From NCBI RefSeq assembly GCF_001188955.3, contig NZ_JPRF03000054.1, positions 288,590 to 352,589 on the forward strand: 64,000 nt of DNA. The letters run 5' to 3'. The position numbers were made by a program, and so were the translations under genes. The notes beneath the pieces were generated by a model. That model was not told where the DNA came from, did not search any database, and was given only the letters and a program-made list of their open reading frames with translations. This document shows positions 18,135 to 29,105 of the stretch, one piece after another; positions within the stretch are counted from its first letter, which is position 1; every line of letters starts with the position of its first letter. The stretch comes from Kitasatospora aureofaciens. Lineage in GTDB: Bacteria; Actinomycetota; Actinomycetes; Streptomycetales; Streptomycetaceae.

Positions 18135-20698
18135 TGGACCGCGCTCCTCTCCGGTCGGGCGGTGCCCGGCTCCACCATCCGCGGCTCCGACACGGCCGGC
18201 AGGGTGAGCAGCATAGTGGTGCCGCCCCCGGGGGTGTCCTCGACCTCCAGGCTGCCGCCCATGGCCTCGGCGAGGCCGCGGGAGAGGGCGAGGCCGAGGC
18301 CGACGCCGGTGGTGTTGTCGGTGTCGCCGAGGCGCTGGAAGGGCAGGAAGACCCGGTCGCGGTCCTCGGGGGCGATGCCGGGGCCGCGGTCGATCACCCG
18401 GACCTCGACCAGGTCGGCGTGGTGGCTGGCGGTGACCAGGACGGGCGCGCCGGGGGCGTTGTGGCGCAGCGCGTTGGTGATCACGTTGGCGAGGACGCGT
18501 TCCAGCAGCGGCGGGTCGGCGAGCACCGCCGGCGCTGTGTCGAGGTCCAGCGGCTGGATCGGGGCCTGCGGATCGGACAAGGAGTCCATGGCTCGTACCA
18601 GCATCTCCTCGAGTGAGGTCGGCGCCAGGTGCAGGGTGAGCGCGCCGGCCTGGAGGCGGCTCATGTCGAGCAGGTTGTCGACCAGCCGGGTGAGTTTGAC
18701 CAGTGACTCGTCGGCGGTGGCGAGGAGTTCGGCCTGGTCCTCGGGCGAGAACTCGACGTCGGGGCTGCGCAGCGAGCCGACCGAGGCGCGGGCGGCGGCG
18801 AGCGGGGTGCGCAGGTCGTGGCTGACGGCGGCGAGCAGGGCGGTGCGCATCCGGTCGGCGGCCTTGATCGGCTCCACCTCGGCGGCGACCACGGCCAGCC
18901 GGTCGCGTTCCAGCGCGGCGGCGACGTGGGCGGCGAAGGCGGTGAGCACCCGCTGGTCGGCGGCGGGCAGCCGGCGGCCGGTGAGGACCAGGACGGACCG
19001 CTCACCGACCGCGACCTCGGTCACCTCGCCCGCAGGGCTGTCGCCACTGCCGTCACTGCGGGCGACCGTCTCGCCGGTGAGGCTGTCGAGCAGGGCGACG
19101 GAGTCCATGCCGAAGGCCGTCCTGGACTTCTCCAGCAGGGCGGGTAGGGCGTCGGCGCCGCGCAGCACGCTGCCGGCCAGGGTCGAGAGCGTTTCGGCCT
19201 CGGCGGTGGCGCGGGCAGCGCGGGAGGTGAGCTTGCCCGCGTGATCGACCACCGTGGAGACGGTCAGGGCGACCGTGGCGAACACCAGCAGGGCGACGAT
19301 GTTGTTGGTCTCGTCGATGGTCAGGGTGTGGACGGGCGGGATGAAGAAGTAGTTGAGCAGCACCGAGGCGATGACAGCCGCCACCACCGCGGAGACGGCC
19401 CCGCCGAGCAACGCCACTGCTACCACACCGAGTTGGAAGATCAGCGCGTCCGTGGTCAGGTTCAGCCGGGCGTGGAACTGCGAGAGCACGGCCGTGAGCA
19501 GCGCGGGAACGATCAGGCCCGAGGCGAATCCGGCGATGGTGCGGCGCTTGGAGTGGCGGCGGCCGAGCGAGGGCAGCTTGCCACGACCGGTGAACTCGTG
19601 GGTGACCATGTGGACGTCGATGTCCTCGGAGGCGTCCACGGTGGTCTGCCCGGTGCCGGGGCCGGTGAGGAAGCGGCTGATCCGGCCGCGGCGGCTGGTG
19701 CCCAGCACCAGCTGGGTGGCGTCGTGGGCGCGGGCGAAGGCGAGCAGCGCGGTGGGGACGTCGTCGCCGACCACCACGTGGTAGCTGCCGCCGAGGGCCT
19801 CCACCAGCTGCCGCTGCTGGGCGAGCGCGCCGGAGGAGGCGCCGGCCAGGCCGTCGCTGCGGGAGACGTGGACGGCCAGCAGGTCGCCGCCGGCGGTGCG
19901 GTCGGCGATCCGGGCGGCGCGGCGGATGATCGTCTCGCCCTCGGGGCCGCCGGTGAGGGCGACCACCACCCGTTCACGGGTTTCCCAGACACGGTCGATG
20001 CGGTGGTCGGCCCGGTAGTCGCGCAGTCCCTCGTCCACCCGGCCGGCCACCCAGAGCAGGGCGAGTTCGCGCAGGGCGGTCAGGTTGCCGACCCGGAAGT
20101 AGTTGGAGAGCGCGGCGTCCACCTTCTCGGCCTTGTAGACGTTGCCGTGGGCCATCCGCCGGCGCAGCGCCTGCGGGGCCATGTCGACGAGTTCGATCTG
20201 GTCGGCCCGGCGGACCACCTCGTCCGGGACGGTCTCGCGCTGCGGGATGCCGGTGATCTTCCGGACGACGTCGTTCAGCGATTCCAGGTGCTGGATGTTG
20301 ACGGTGGTGATGACGTCGATCCCGGCGGCGAGCAGTTCCTCGACGTCCTGCCAGCGCTTGGCGTGCCGGCCGCCGGGGATGTTGGTGTGCGCCAGCTCGT
20401 CGACCAGGACGACGGACGGGCGGCGGGCGAGCACCGCGTCGAGGTCCATCTCCTCGAACTCGGCCCCGCGGTAGGAGCGGTGGACCCGCGGCAGGACCTC
20501 CAGACCCTCCAACATCCGCCGGGTGTGCTGGCGCCCGTGGGTCTCGATGTACCCGACCACGACGTCGGCCCCGCGTTCCTGTCTGCGCCGCGCCTCGTCC
20601 AGCATCCGGTAGGTCTTGCCGACCCCCGGGGCGGAACCGAGGTACACCCTCAGCCGACCGGTGCGGACGCCGGAGCCGGGTGTGAAGTCGCGGGCCAT
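18131..20698 (-). CDS. kdpD: Sensor histidine kinase KdpD
   Basis: An 855-residue membrane kinase with the full KdpD layout. The N-terminal KdpD domain has Walker A GSAPGVGKT (21-29) and VVLVDELAHTN. A USP-like domain follows near 235-370, then four close membrane helices (DUF4118, about 385-490) and a GAF-like region. The kinase has SHDLRTP with His at residue 627, NVITNALRHNAPG, DRGPGIAPED and GVGLGLALSR boxes. It senses K+ limitation or turgor and phosphorylates KdpE. The start at 20698 excludes 21 poorly conserved upstream codons. It is separated from kdpC by a hairpin, so its level is probably lower than that of the transporter genes. Confidence 0.96.
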   Translation of the reverse strand: MARDFTPGSGVRTGRLRVYLGSAPGVGKTYRMLDEARRRQERGADVVVGYIETHGRQHTRRMLEGLEVLPRVHRSYRGAEFEEMDLDAVLARRPSVVLVDELAHTNIPGGRHAKRWQDVEELLAAGIDVITTVNIQHLESLNDVVRKITGIPQRETVPDEVVRRADQIELVDMAPQALRRRMAHGNVYKAEKVDAALSNYFRVGNLTALRELALLWVAGRVDEGLRDYRADHRIDRVWETRERVVVALTGGPEGETIIRRAARIADRTAGGDLLAVHVSRSDGLAGASSGALAQQRQLVEALGGSYHVVVGDDVPTALLAFARAHDATQLVLGTSRRGRISRFLTGPGTGQTTVDASEDIDVHMVTHEFTGRGKLPSLGRRHSKRRTIAGFASGLIVPALLTAVLSQFHARLNLTTDALIFQLGVVAVALLGGAVSAVVAAVIASVLLNYFFIPPVHTLTIDETNNIVALLVFATVALTVSTVVDHAGKLTSRAARATAEAETLSTLAGSVLRGADALPALLEKSRTAFGMDSVALLDSLTGETVARSDGSGDSPAGEVTEVAVGERSVLVLTGRRLPAADQRVLTAFAAHVAAALERDRLAVVAAEVEPIKAADRMRTALLAAVSHDLRTPLAAARASVGSLRSPDVEFSPEDQAELLATADESLVKLTRLVDNLLDMSRLQAGALTLHLAPTSLEEMLVRAMDSLSDPQAPIQPLDLDTAPAVLADPPLLERVLANVITNALRHNAPGAPVLVTASHHADLVEVRVIDRGPGIAPEDRDRVFLPFQRLGDTDNTTGVGLGLALSRGLAEAMGGSLEVEDTPGGGTTMLLTLPAVSEPRMVEPGTARPERSAVQ

Positions 20699-20747
20699 GG
20701 GCACTGCTTCATTCCTTCGGGATGTGCACGTCTGCGGACACGGGTCA

Positions 20748-20790
20748 GCCGGCCCGGGCACGGGAGACGCGCTCCCACACCCGGGCCGGC
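20748..20790 (-). terminator. Composite hairpin between kdpC and kdpD
   Basis: GCCGGCCCGGG (20748-20758) pairs perfectly with 20780-20790. Inside is a second stem, GGGAG (20762-20766) with CTCCC (20772-20776). It follows the kdpC stop at 20818 and probably attenuates read-through into kdpDE. Confidence 0.65.
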
Positions 20791-20817
20791 CAGGTCATGC
20801 GATGAGGTGGCGTAACG

Positions 20818-21447
20818 TCACTTCGACTCGCCCAGCGCCTTGTTGAGCAGGACGACGTTGACGCCCTCGTCGCCGAGGAAGCCGAGCGAGCGGCCTTCGG
20901 TGTAGTTGTCGACGAGCTTGGCGACCGTCTCGACCGGCAGCTTGCGCTCCTTGGCGACCCGGTTGACCTGCTCCTTGGCGTAGGCCACCGAGATGTGCGG
21001 GTCGAGGCCGGAGCCGGAGGCGGTCAGCGCGTCGGCCGGGACGCTCGCCGGGTCCACGCCGTCGAAGGCGGCGACGGCGGCGCGGCGGTCGTTGACGGCC
21101 TTGAGCAGGTCCTCGCTGTTCGGGCCCAGGTTGGAGGCACCGGAGTTGTCACCGGCGTAGTTGTTGGCGGAGGGCCGGGGCTGGAACCACTTCGGGTCCG
21201 GCACCGGGTCCTCCTTCGGGTCGTCAGGGTTCTTCTTCGGCAGGTTGTAGTTCTGGCCGAGCAGGCTGGAACCGACCTCCTTGCCGTCGGACTTCACGAT
21301 CGAGCCGTTGGCCTTGCCGCTGAACGCGACCTGGGAGATCCCGGTGACCAGCAACGGGTAGGCGATCCCGAGGATCACCGTGAGCACCAGGAGCACGCGC
21401 AGCGCGGTGAAGTGGGTCCGCACGACGGCGGGCAGGGGCTTGGACAT
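20818..21447 (-). CDS. kdpC: K+-transporting ATPase subunit KdpC
   Basis: A 209-residue accessory subunit with one N-terminal membrane helix (ALRVLLVLTVILGIAYPLLV) and the family hallmarks RPSANNYAGDNSGASNLGPN, SGSGLDPHIS and the C-terminal VNVVLLNKAL. KdpC stabilises the complex and helps KdpB bind ATP. Its start is 17 bp after the kdpB stop. The length is typical. Confidence 0.97.
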   Translation of the reverse strand: MSKPLPAVVRTHFTALRVLLVLTVILGIAYPLLVTGISQVAFSGKANGSIVKSDGKEVGSSLLGQNYNLPKKNPDDPKEDPVPDPKWFQPRPSANNYAGDNSGASNLGPNSEDLLKAVNDRRAAVAAFDGVDPASVPADALTASGSGLDPHISVAYAKEQVNRVAKERKLPVETVAKLVDNYTEGRSLGFLGDEGVNVVLLNKALGESK

Positions 21448-21464
21448 CGCGGTGGGCTCCTTTC

Positions 21465-23584
<2,120 letters not shown>

Positions 23585-23585
<1 letters not shown>

Positions 23586-25249
23586 CAGGAGGAGAGACCT
23601 TCCGCGATCGGCCCGAGAGCCAGGGCCGGGAAGTAGGTGAGACCGACGACGATCAGGACGACGCCCGACAGCAGGCCCACGAACAGTGGCTTGTGGGTGG
23701 GCAGGGTGCCCGGGGTCGCCGGGACCGGCTGCTGCTGGGCGAGCGAGCCCGCCAGCGCCAGGACGAAGACCATCGGCAGGAAGCGGCCGAGCACCATGCA
23801 CAGACCGAGCGCCGTGTCGTACCAGTCGGTGTTCACGGTGATACCGGCGAACGCCGAGCCGTTGTTGTTGGCCGCCGAGGTGAACGCGTACAGCACCTCG
23901 GAGAAGCCGTGCGCACCGGAGTTGAGCATTCCGGCCCGCTCGCCCGGCAGCGCCATCGCGATGCCCGTGCCGACCAGCACGATCGCCGGCGTCGTCAGGA
24001 TGTACAGCGAGGCGAACTTCATCTCCCGGCCGCCGAGCTTCTTGCCCAGGTACTCCGGAGTGCGCCCCACCATCAGACCGGCCACGAACACCGCCACGAT
24101 CGCCAGGATCAGCATGCCGTACAGGCCCGAACCCGTACCGCCGGGCGCGATCTCGCCCAGCATCATGTTGAACATCGTGATGCCGCCGCCGAACGGCGTG
24201 AACGAGTCGTGGAAGGAGTTCACCGCACCGGTCGACGTCAGCGTCGTCGACGAGGCGAACAGCGTGGACGCGGCGATGCCGAACCGCTGCTCCTTGCCCT
24301 CCATCGCGGCACCCGCGGCCTGCAGGGCGGCACCGGAGTGCTGCGACTCGGCCAACGTGAGCAGCGCCGTCGACGCGACCCAGAAGATCGCCATGACAGC
24401 CGCGATCGCGTAGCCCTGGCGGTTGTCGCCGACCATCCGGCCGAAGGTGCGCGGCAGGGCGAACGGGATCAGCAGGATCAGGAAGATCTCCAGCCCGTTC
24501 GTGAACCCGGTCGGGTTCTCGAACGGGTGCGAGGAGTTGGCGTTGAAGAAGCCGCCCCCGTTGGTGCCCAGCTCCTTGATGACCTCCTGCGAGGCCACCG
24601 GCCCGCCCGGGATCTTCTGGACGTCACCGGCGAGGCCGGCCACCTCGTGGAAGCCGTGGAAGTTCTGGATCACGCCGTTGGCCGCCAGGACCAGCGCGAA
24701 CACGATCGAGATCGGCAGCAGCAGGCGCAGGTTGATCCGGACCAGGTCGACCCAGAAGTTGCCGAGCCGGTCCGTCCTGTTGCGGGTGAATCCCCGGATC
24801 AGCGCCGCCACGATGGCGATGCCGACGGCCGCGGAGACGAAGTTCTGCACCGCCAGGCCCGCCATCTGCACCAGGTGGCCCATCGCGGACTCGCCCGCGT
24901 AGGACTGCCAGTTGGTGTTGGTGACGAACGAGATCGCGGTGTTCCAGGCCTGGTGGCCCTCCATCTGCGGAACACCGAGGTTCAGCAGCAGGAACGTCTG
25001 CAGACGGATCAGGCCGTAGAGGAACAGCACCGAGACGGCCGAGAAGGCCAGCACCGAGCGCAGGTACACCGGCCAGCGCTGATCGGCGTCACCGTCCACA
25101 CCGATCACCTTGTAGATGCCGCGCTCGGCTCTGAGGTGCTTGGAGGTGGTCAGGATGCGGGCGATGTAGTCGCCCAGAGGGCGGTAGCACAGGACCAGCG
25201 CGGCCACGAGGGCCAGGACCTGCAGCCAGCCCGCGAGAGTGGAGCTCAT
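23585..25249 (-). CDS. kdpA: K+-transporting ATPase subunit KdpA
   Basis: A 554-residue channel-like subunit of the SKT superfamily with four selectivity-loop regions: FVTNTNWQSY, GTNGGGFFNANSSHPFENP, SSTTLTSTGAVNSFHDSFTP and FTSAANNNGSAF. It selects and binds K+, while KdpB provides energy. It starts one base after kdpF ends and overlaps kdpB, an operon arrangement conserved across bacteria. Confidence 0.98.
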
Positions 25250-25250
25250 G

Positions 25251-25340
25251 TCAGAACTTCTCCGGGTAGATCAGCGCGAGAATGAGGTAGCCGACGAGTG
25301 CGACGGCCACGATGAGACCTGCGATGTTCTCGGCGCTCAT
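25251..25340 (-). CDS. kdpF: KdpF small membrane subunit
   Basis: A 29-residue single-span peptide (MSAENIAGLIVAVALVGYLI...ALIYPEKF) directly before kdpA, matching KdpF in size, position and its C-terminal YPEKF. KdpF stabilises the KdpABC complex in the membrane. Confidence 0.93.
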   Translation of the reverse strand: MSAENIAGLIVAVALVGYLILALIYPEKF

Positions 25341-25413
25341 GCGCCCACCTCGCTGCGCTCGGCAGGCGCTTCGCGCAACCCGCACCTCTCGATGGTTCGC
25401 TCGCTGCACTCAC
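25341..25413 (-). repeat. Short GAGYGCAGCGAG-type repeats in the kdp leader
   Basis: On the minus strand, GAGTGCAGCGAGCG and later GAGCGCAGCGAG are near-copies 37-40 bp apart between the 27-residue peptide gene and kdpF, around a GCGCGAAGCGC palindrome. The segment is non-coding. It looks like a small dispersed intergenic repeat and could fold into a structured spacer. Confidence 0.45.
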
Positions 25414-25497
25414 TCACAGCTTCTCCACCCCCCGCGCGATCAGGGCGATGACGGCGAACACGGCGACCGTGACACCGACGTAGATGAGATCGGACAT
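25414..25497 (-). CDS. 27-residue single-span membrane peptide preceding kdpF
   Basis: An ATG after GGTGGAG opens a 27-codon frame: MSDLIYVGVTVAVFAVIALI followed by ARGVEKL. It is a hydrophobic helix with a short basic C-terminus, the topology of KdpF-like or other transporter-associated micropeptides. It is the first gene downstream of array B and is therefore probably co-transcribed with kdpFABC. Its sequence differs from KdpF, so it is an extra small subunit or leader peptide rather than a duplicate. Function is not known to me. Confidence 0.7.
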   Translation of the reverse strand: MSDLIYVGVTVAVFAVIALIARGVEKL

Positions 25498-25611
25498 GGG
25501 CTCCACCAGACTGGCTAGAGGATGTGCTCACGAGCGGACAGGACGGCCTCGCGGCACCGGCTGAAACCGGCGGGAGCAGCAAATCAGCCGTGAAGAGCGC
25601 ATCAGGCTTCC

Positions 25612-25661
25612 CTGATGCCGTCCATACGGGTGGTCCGGAAACCTTGACGCGGCGTTGATGT
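25612..25661 (-). promoter_or_regulatory. Heptamer array B (proposed KdpE operator of the kdp operon)
   Basis: Plus-strand heptamers CTGATGC (25612), CATACGG (25623, weak), TTGACGC (25644) and TTGATGT (25655) lie at offsets 0, 11, 32 and 43. The proximal end is 115 bp upstream of the first small ORF of the kdp transcript. An 8-bp inverted repeat (25599-25606 with 25611-25618) overlaps the proximal heptamer. Confidence 0.65.
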
Positions 25662-25728
25662 CCGCGTCATGCACCCGAGACCGCGGCTTGTCCTGAACGT
25701 TTCGGTCGGCCGACGGCTGAGCTCACTG

Positions 25729-27558
25729 CTACATCCGCATCCGCAGCCGGCAGACCACCGCATCGGTGTGCCGCCGCAGGGCGCGGTCGATCACCACGCC
25801 GCGCCGGTTCTGCAAGGGCCGTTCCCACCAGTGCGCGGGCTCCACCTCGGGGATCAGCACGGTGAGCCGGTCGTAGGCGTGCTCCGCGCCGAGCTCGTTG
25901 ACGAAGTCCGCGATCGGCCGGCCAAGGCGCCGGTGGTCGTCCGGGATCTCCACCAGCGGCACGCCGGGCTGCCACAGCTCCCAGTCCCGGCGCAGCGCCT
26001 CCGCCTGGGCCCTCTCGTGCACCACGGTCACCGCGAGCACCTCGTCGCCCAGCGACAGCGCCGCCGACAGGCCGTCCCGGGTGAGCCGGGTGATCGCCGT
26101 CACCGGGACCAGCACCAGGCTGCGCCGGCGGGTCACCGCGCCTGGCACCCGGCCCAGCTCCAGCCGCTCGCCGATCCGGGCGTAGCTGCGGTGGATCGCC
26201 TCGAACAGCACCACCAGCAGCGGCAGGGCCACCACGATGCCCCAGGCGCCCTCGGTGAACTTGGTGCCGGTGACGACCAGGGTGGCGACGCCTGTCAGCA
26301 GTGCGCCGAAACCGTTCAGCAGGGCCTTCCACCGCCAGCCGTCCGGCCGGCCGCGGAACCAGTGCCGGACCATCCCGACCTGGCAGATCGTGAAGCCGAC
26401 GAACACGCCGATCGAGAACAGCGGCACCAGGCTGTTGACGTCGCCGCCGGAGCCGACCAGCAGCCCGGCCGAGACCACGGCGAGGAACAGCACGCCGTGC
26501 CGGTGGACCTGGCGGTCGGCGCGCAGCGCGAAGACGTGCGGGAGGTGGTTGTCCCGGGCCAGCAGGTCCATCAGCACCGGCAGGCCGCCGAAGGAGGTGT
26601 TGGCGGCCAGCCCGAGCAGCACCACGGTGGAGAACTGGACGACGAAGAAGCCGACGCCGTGGCCGAGCGAGGCATCGGCGAGCTGGGCCAGCACGGTCAC
26701 CCCCTCGACCGGCTGGAGGTGGAAGCGCCCGATCAGCACGGCCAGCCCGGTCAGCATCACGCCGAGCAGGGCGCCAAGCGCGACCTCGGTGTGCTGCGCC
26801 CGCTTCACCCGCGGGGTCCGGAAGGACGGGACGGCGTTCGCCACCGCCTCCACCCCGGTCAGTGCCGAGCACCCTGCCGCGAAGGCCTTCAGCAGCAGCA
26901 GCGCACCGACCGCGGTGGCGTTCCCGGCGAGTACCGAGGCGTGACCCGCGGCGGCCTCGGTGCTCACCGGGGCGTCCCGGAACAGACCGACCACCACGAT
27001 CGCCAGGATCGACAGCACGAACACGGCCGTCGGCACCATGAACCAGCGCGCCGACTCGGCTATCCCGCGCAGGTTCACCGCGGTGACGAGCGCGAGCACG
27101 CCCAGGCAGAGCCAGACCCGGTCGTCGTACAGACCCGGCACGGCCGAGGTCAGCGCGGCCACGCCCGCGGTCACCGACACCGCCACGTTCAGGACGTAGT
27201 CGATGACCAGCGAGGCTGCGGCGGTCAGCGCCGTCCGGCGGCCCAGGTGTGCCTTGGCGACCGCGTAGGAGCCGCCGCCGTCCGGGAACGCCGCGATCAC
27301 CTGCCGGTAGGAGGCCACCAGCACCGCCAGCAGCACGGCGATCGCCACCGTGACCGGCAGGGTGAAGCCCAGCCCGTACGCGCCGGCGGCGGCCAGCACC
27401 AGCACGATCGACTCCGGGCCGTACGCCACCGAGGCCATCGCGTCCAGCGACAGCGCCGCCAGCCCACCCATCACGGTGAGCCGGTGCCGCTCGTCGCCCG
27501 CCCCGGCATCCGGCGGTTCGAGCTCGGCCGTCACGGCCGGGGTAGTGGTGTCGGACAT
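25729..27558 (-). CDS. KimA/YdaO-like APC-superfamily K+ permease
   Basis: A 609-residue protein: about 12 membrane helices (residues 25-440) followed by a cytoplasmic USP-like tail of about 160 residues. From memory of B. subtilis KimA it shares length, layout and motifs: LSLDAMASVAYG, SYRQVIAAFPDGGGSY, LKAFAAGCSALTGVEA and ANAVPSF. KimA is a K+/H+ symporter, so potassium uptake is likely but is inferred from family and context. The start at 27558 has GGAG 8 nt upstream. It lies between kdp and a solitary kdpB, and its promoter holds array C, so it should respond with kdp. No c-di-AMP riboswitch was recognised ahead of it. Confidence 0.8.
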   Translation of the reverse strand: MSDTTTPAVTAELEPPDAGAGDERHRLTVMGGLAALSLDAMASVAYGPESIVLVLAAAGAYGLGFTLPVTVAIAVLLAVLVASYRQVIAAFPDGGGSYAVAKAHLGRRTALTAAASLVIDYVLNVAVSVTAGVAALTSAVPGLYDDRVWLCLGVLALVTAVNLRGIAESARWFMVPTAVFVLSILAIVVVGLFRDAPVSTEAAAGHASVLAGNATAVGALLLLKAFAAGCSALTGVEAVANAVPSFRTPRVKRAQHTEVALGALLGVMLTGLAVLIGRFHLQPVEGVTVLAQLADASLGHGVGFFVVQFSTVVLLGLAANTSFGGLPVLMDLLARDNHLPHVFALRADRQVHRHGVLFLAVVSAGLLVGSGGDVNSLVPLFSIGVFVGFTICQVGMVRHWFRGRPDGWRWKALLNGFGALLTGVATLVVTGTKFTEGAWGIVVALPLLVVLFEAIHRSYARIGERLELGRVPGAVTRRRSLVLVPVTAITRLTRDGLSAALSLGDEVLAVTVVHERAQAEALRRDWELWQPGVPLVEIPDDHRRLGRPIADFVNELGAEHAYDRLTVLIPEVEPAHWWERPLQNRRGVVIDRALRRHTDAVVCRLRMRM

Positions 27559-27620
27559 GCGTTCTCCATCGATCGTGTTTGCCACGATCGTGGAGCGCTG
27601 CCGTCCCTCGTATTCCGTTT

Positions 27621-27670
27621 GCTACGCGCGCTTGATGCGGGCGGCGCGCACCTTGACGCGATCTTGACGG
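27621..27670 (-). promoter_or_regulatory. Heptamer array C (proposed KdpE operator of the KimA-like gene)
   Basis: Plus-strand heptamers GCTACGC (27621, weak), TTGATGC (27632), TTGACGC (27653) and TTGACGG (27664) lie at offsets 0, 11, 32 and 43. The proximal end is 63 bp upstream of the permease ATG. Confidence 0.65.
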
Positions 27671-27787
27671 CGCCGACCTGCCGCGGCCCCCGGGGCTCTC
27701 GTCCTCCACGGTCCGGACAAGTACCGCCAGGGGCCGCGAGGGTGCACCCGGTGTCGGTGGCACGCGACACCGGGTGGCTTCAGGGGG

Positions 27788-27865
27788 TCAGCTCTGCCCG
27801 GCCCTGCGACCGTGGTTCGCCTTCTTCTTCCTACGGGCCCTCTTCTTGCGGGCGCGCTTGGACAT
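27788..27865 (-). CDS. Ribosomal protein bL37 (25-residue basic protein)
   Basis: A 25-codon frame, MSKRARKKRARRKKKANHGR followed by RAGQS, sits 7 nt after a perfect GAGGAGGA ribosome site. It matches the tiny arginine/lysine-rich bL37 of actinobacterial large ribosomal subunits, with the conserved KKANHG segment. It is too short for ordinary gene finders. No link with the potassium genes is implied. Confidence 0.8.
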   Translation of the reverse strand: MSKRARKKRARRKKKANHGRRAGQS

Positions 27866-27912
27866 CGTGATCCTCCTCGCGATCGTCGGGTTGAAGCGTC
27901 GGTCGGTACGGT

Positions 27913-28734
27913 TCAGGCGGCCCGGCCGACCAGTTGGTCGGCGAGCTTGGCCAGGCGCTTCAGCGAGCGCTCCTCCTGGGTGACCGGCGCAGGCGACGCG
28001 ATGACCTCACCGTCGAAGTAGGCGCCGTTGGCGACGACCGTCTCGGGCAGGCAGAGCCGTACCACTGCTGCCGCGCCCTCGGCGGCCGGGGCGCCGACCC
28101 GCCCGTACAGCGGCAGCAGCGCCGTGTCGCACAGACCCGGGTTGACACTGACGGCGGTGACGCCGGAGCCGGCCGGGGCCATGTCGGCCGTCGCCATGGT
28201 CAGCGCGAGCTGCGACTGCGCGTACGCGGCGACCCGCGAGTACTTCTTCACCCGGTGCGGGTCCGACCAGTTCATCGAGGCGGTGCGGTGCAGTGAGGAC
28301 GACACGTTGACGATCCGCGCATCGCCGGCCGCCGACAACGGGGCGCGCAGCAGCTTGGAAAGGAGGTGTGCGGCAAGGAAGTTGACCTGCAGCGAGACCT
28401 CGTTGCCGTCATCGGTGAGCGTGCAGCGCTCGGGGGCCGTCGCGGCGGCGTTGTTCACCAGCAGGTCGAGTGACGGGTAGCGCTCGACGACCGTGCCGGC
28501 CAGCACCGCGACCTCCGACAACTTCGTGAAGTCCGCTGCGAGCTCGACGAGTTGGTCGCGCCGGGCGCCCGCGGCGACCAGGCGCTCCACGGCAGCCTCC
28601 GCCTCGGCGGTGGTGCGGGCGTGCACGAGCACGGTCGCGCCGTGCCCGGCGAGGAGCCGGGCGGTCTCCCAGCCGATGCCGGAGGACGCGCCGGTGACGA
28701 GGGCGGTGCGGGCGGACAGAACAGCGTCGGACAT
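27913..28734 (-). CDS. Short-chain dehydrogenase/reductase with atypical active site
   Basis: A 273-residue SDR with the Rossmann motif TGASSGIG (14-21), NNAAA (94-98) and the Ser motif NVSSSLHR, closest in style to the retinol-dehydrogenase/oxidoreductase group. The catalytic YxxxK reads Tyr171-Ala-Gln-Ser-Gln175, so the essential lysine is replaced by glutamine. It may be inactive or non-catalytic. The start is at 28734, after a weak GGATGGG. It has no evident functional link to the neighbouring K+ genes. Confidence 0.85.
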   Translation of the reverse strand: MSDAVLSARTALVTGASSGIGWETARLLAGHGATVLVHARTTAEAEAAVERLVAAGARRDQLVELAADFTKLSEVAVLAGTVVERYPSLDLLVNNAAATAPERCTLTDDGNEVSLQVNFLAAHLLSKLLRAPLSAAGDARIVNVSSSLHRTASMNWSDPHRVKKYSRVAAYAQSQLALTMATADMAPAGSGVTAVSVNPGLCDTALLPLYGRVGAPAAEGAAAVVRLCLPETVVANGAYFDGEVIASPAPVTQEERSLKRLAKLADQLVGRAA

Positions 28735-28967
28735 GGCCCATCCAAGGGTGGAAGGCGCCGGCGGGGCGCGAAGGCGGGGCAGCACGAAGCCGCCCGCCTC
28801 CGGGGCTGCCGGCGCGGAAGTGATGTGATGCGAGGAGAGCGCTCGGCCGCCCCCTGCCCCTTGGAGCCGCTCAGGACAGGGGACGGTCGGCGGTGATCGG
28901 CACGGGCGACGGCGAACGGAGCCGGGCCCGTGCGCGCGGCCGGTGACCAGCGGGACGGAGTTCGGTC

Positions 28968-29054
28968 CTACCGGACGGCGGCGGCGACCGCGACAGCGAC
29001 GATCCGCGGCCGGCTATGCGGCGGGCGGTCGTGGTGGCGTGTCGAGCGGTGCAT
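28968..29054 (-). CDS. Possible 28-residue peptide ORF downstream of array D
   Basis: ATG at 29054, preceded by GGGGGA, opens 28 codons (MHRSTRHHDRPPHSRPRIVA followed by VAVAAAVR). It begins 52 bp after the proximal end of array D, which is oriented toward it. It has a His/Arg-rich start and a short hydrophobic end. It may be a leader peptide or chance; no homologue is known to me. The rest of 28735-29350 contains arrays D and E and no other gene. Confidence 0.3.
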   Translation of the reverse strand: MHRSTRHHDRPPHSRPRIVAVAVAAAVR

Positions 29055-29105
29055 GTCCCCCATCAAAGCCCTCCGCGATGCCCGGGGCAAGCCCGTTCGG
29101 TCTCC

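Noticed and set aside
18131..20698. c-di-AMP binding motif in the KdpD USP domain
   Set aside because: The SxS...FTAxY pattern known from staphylococcal KdpD is not visible in this sequence.
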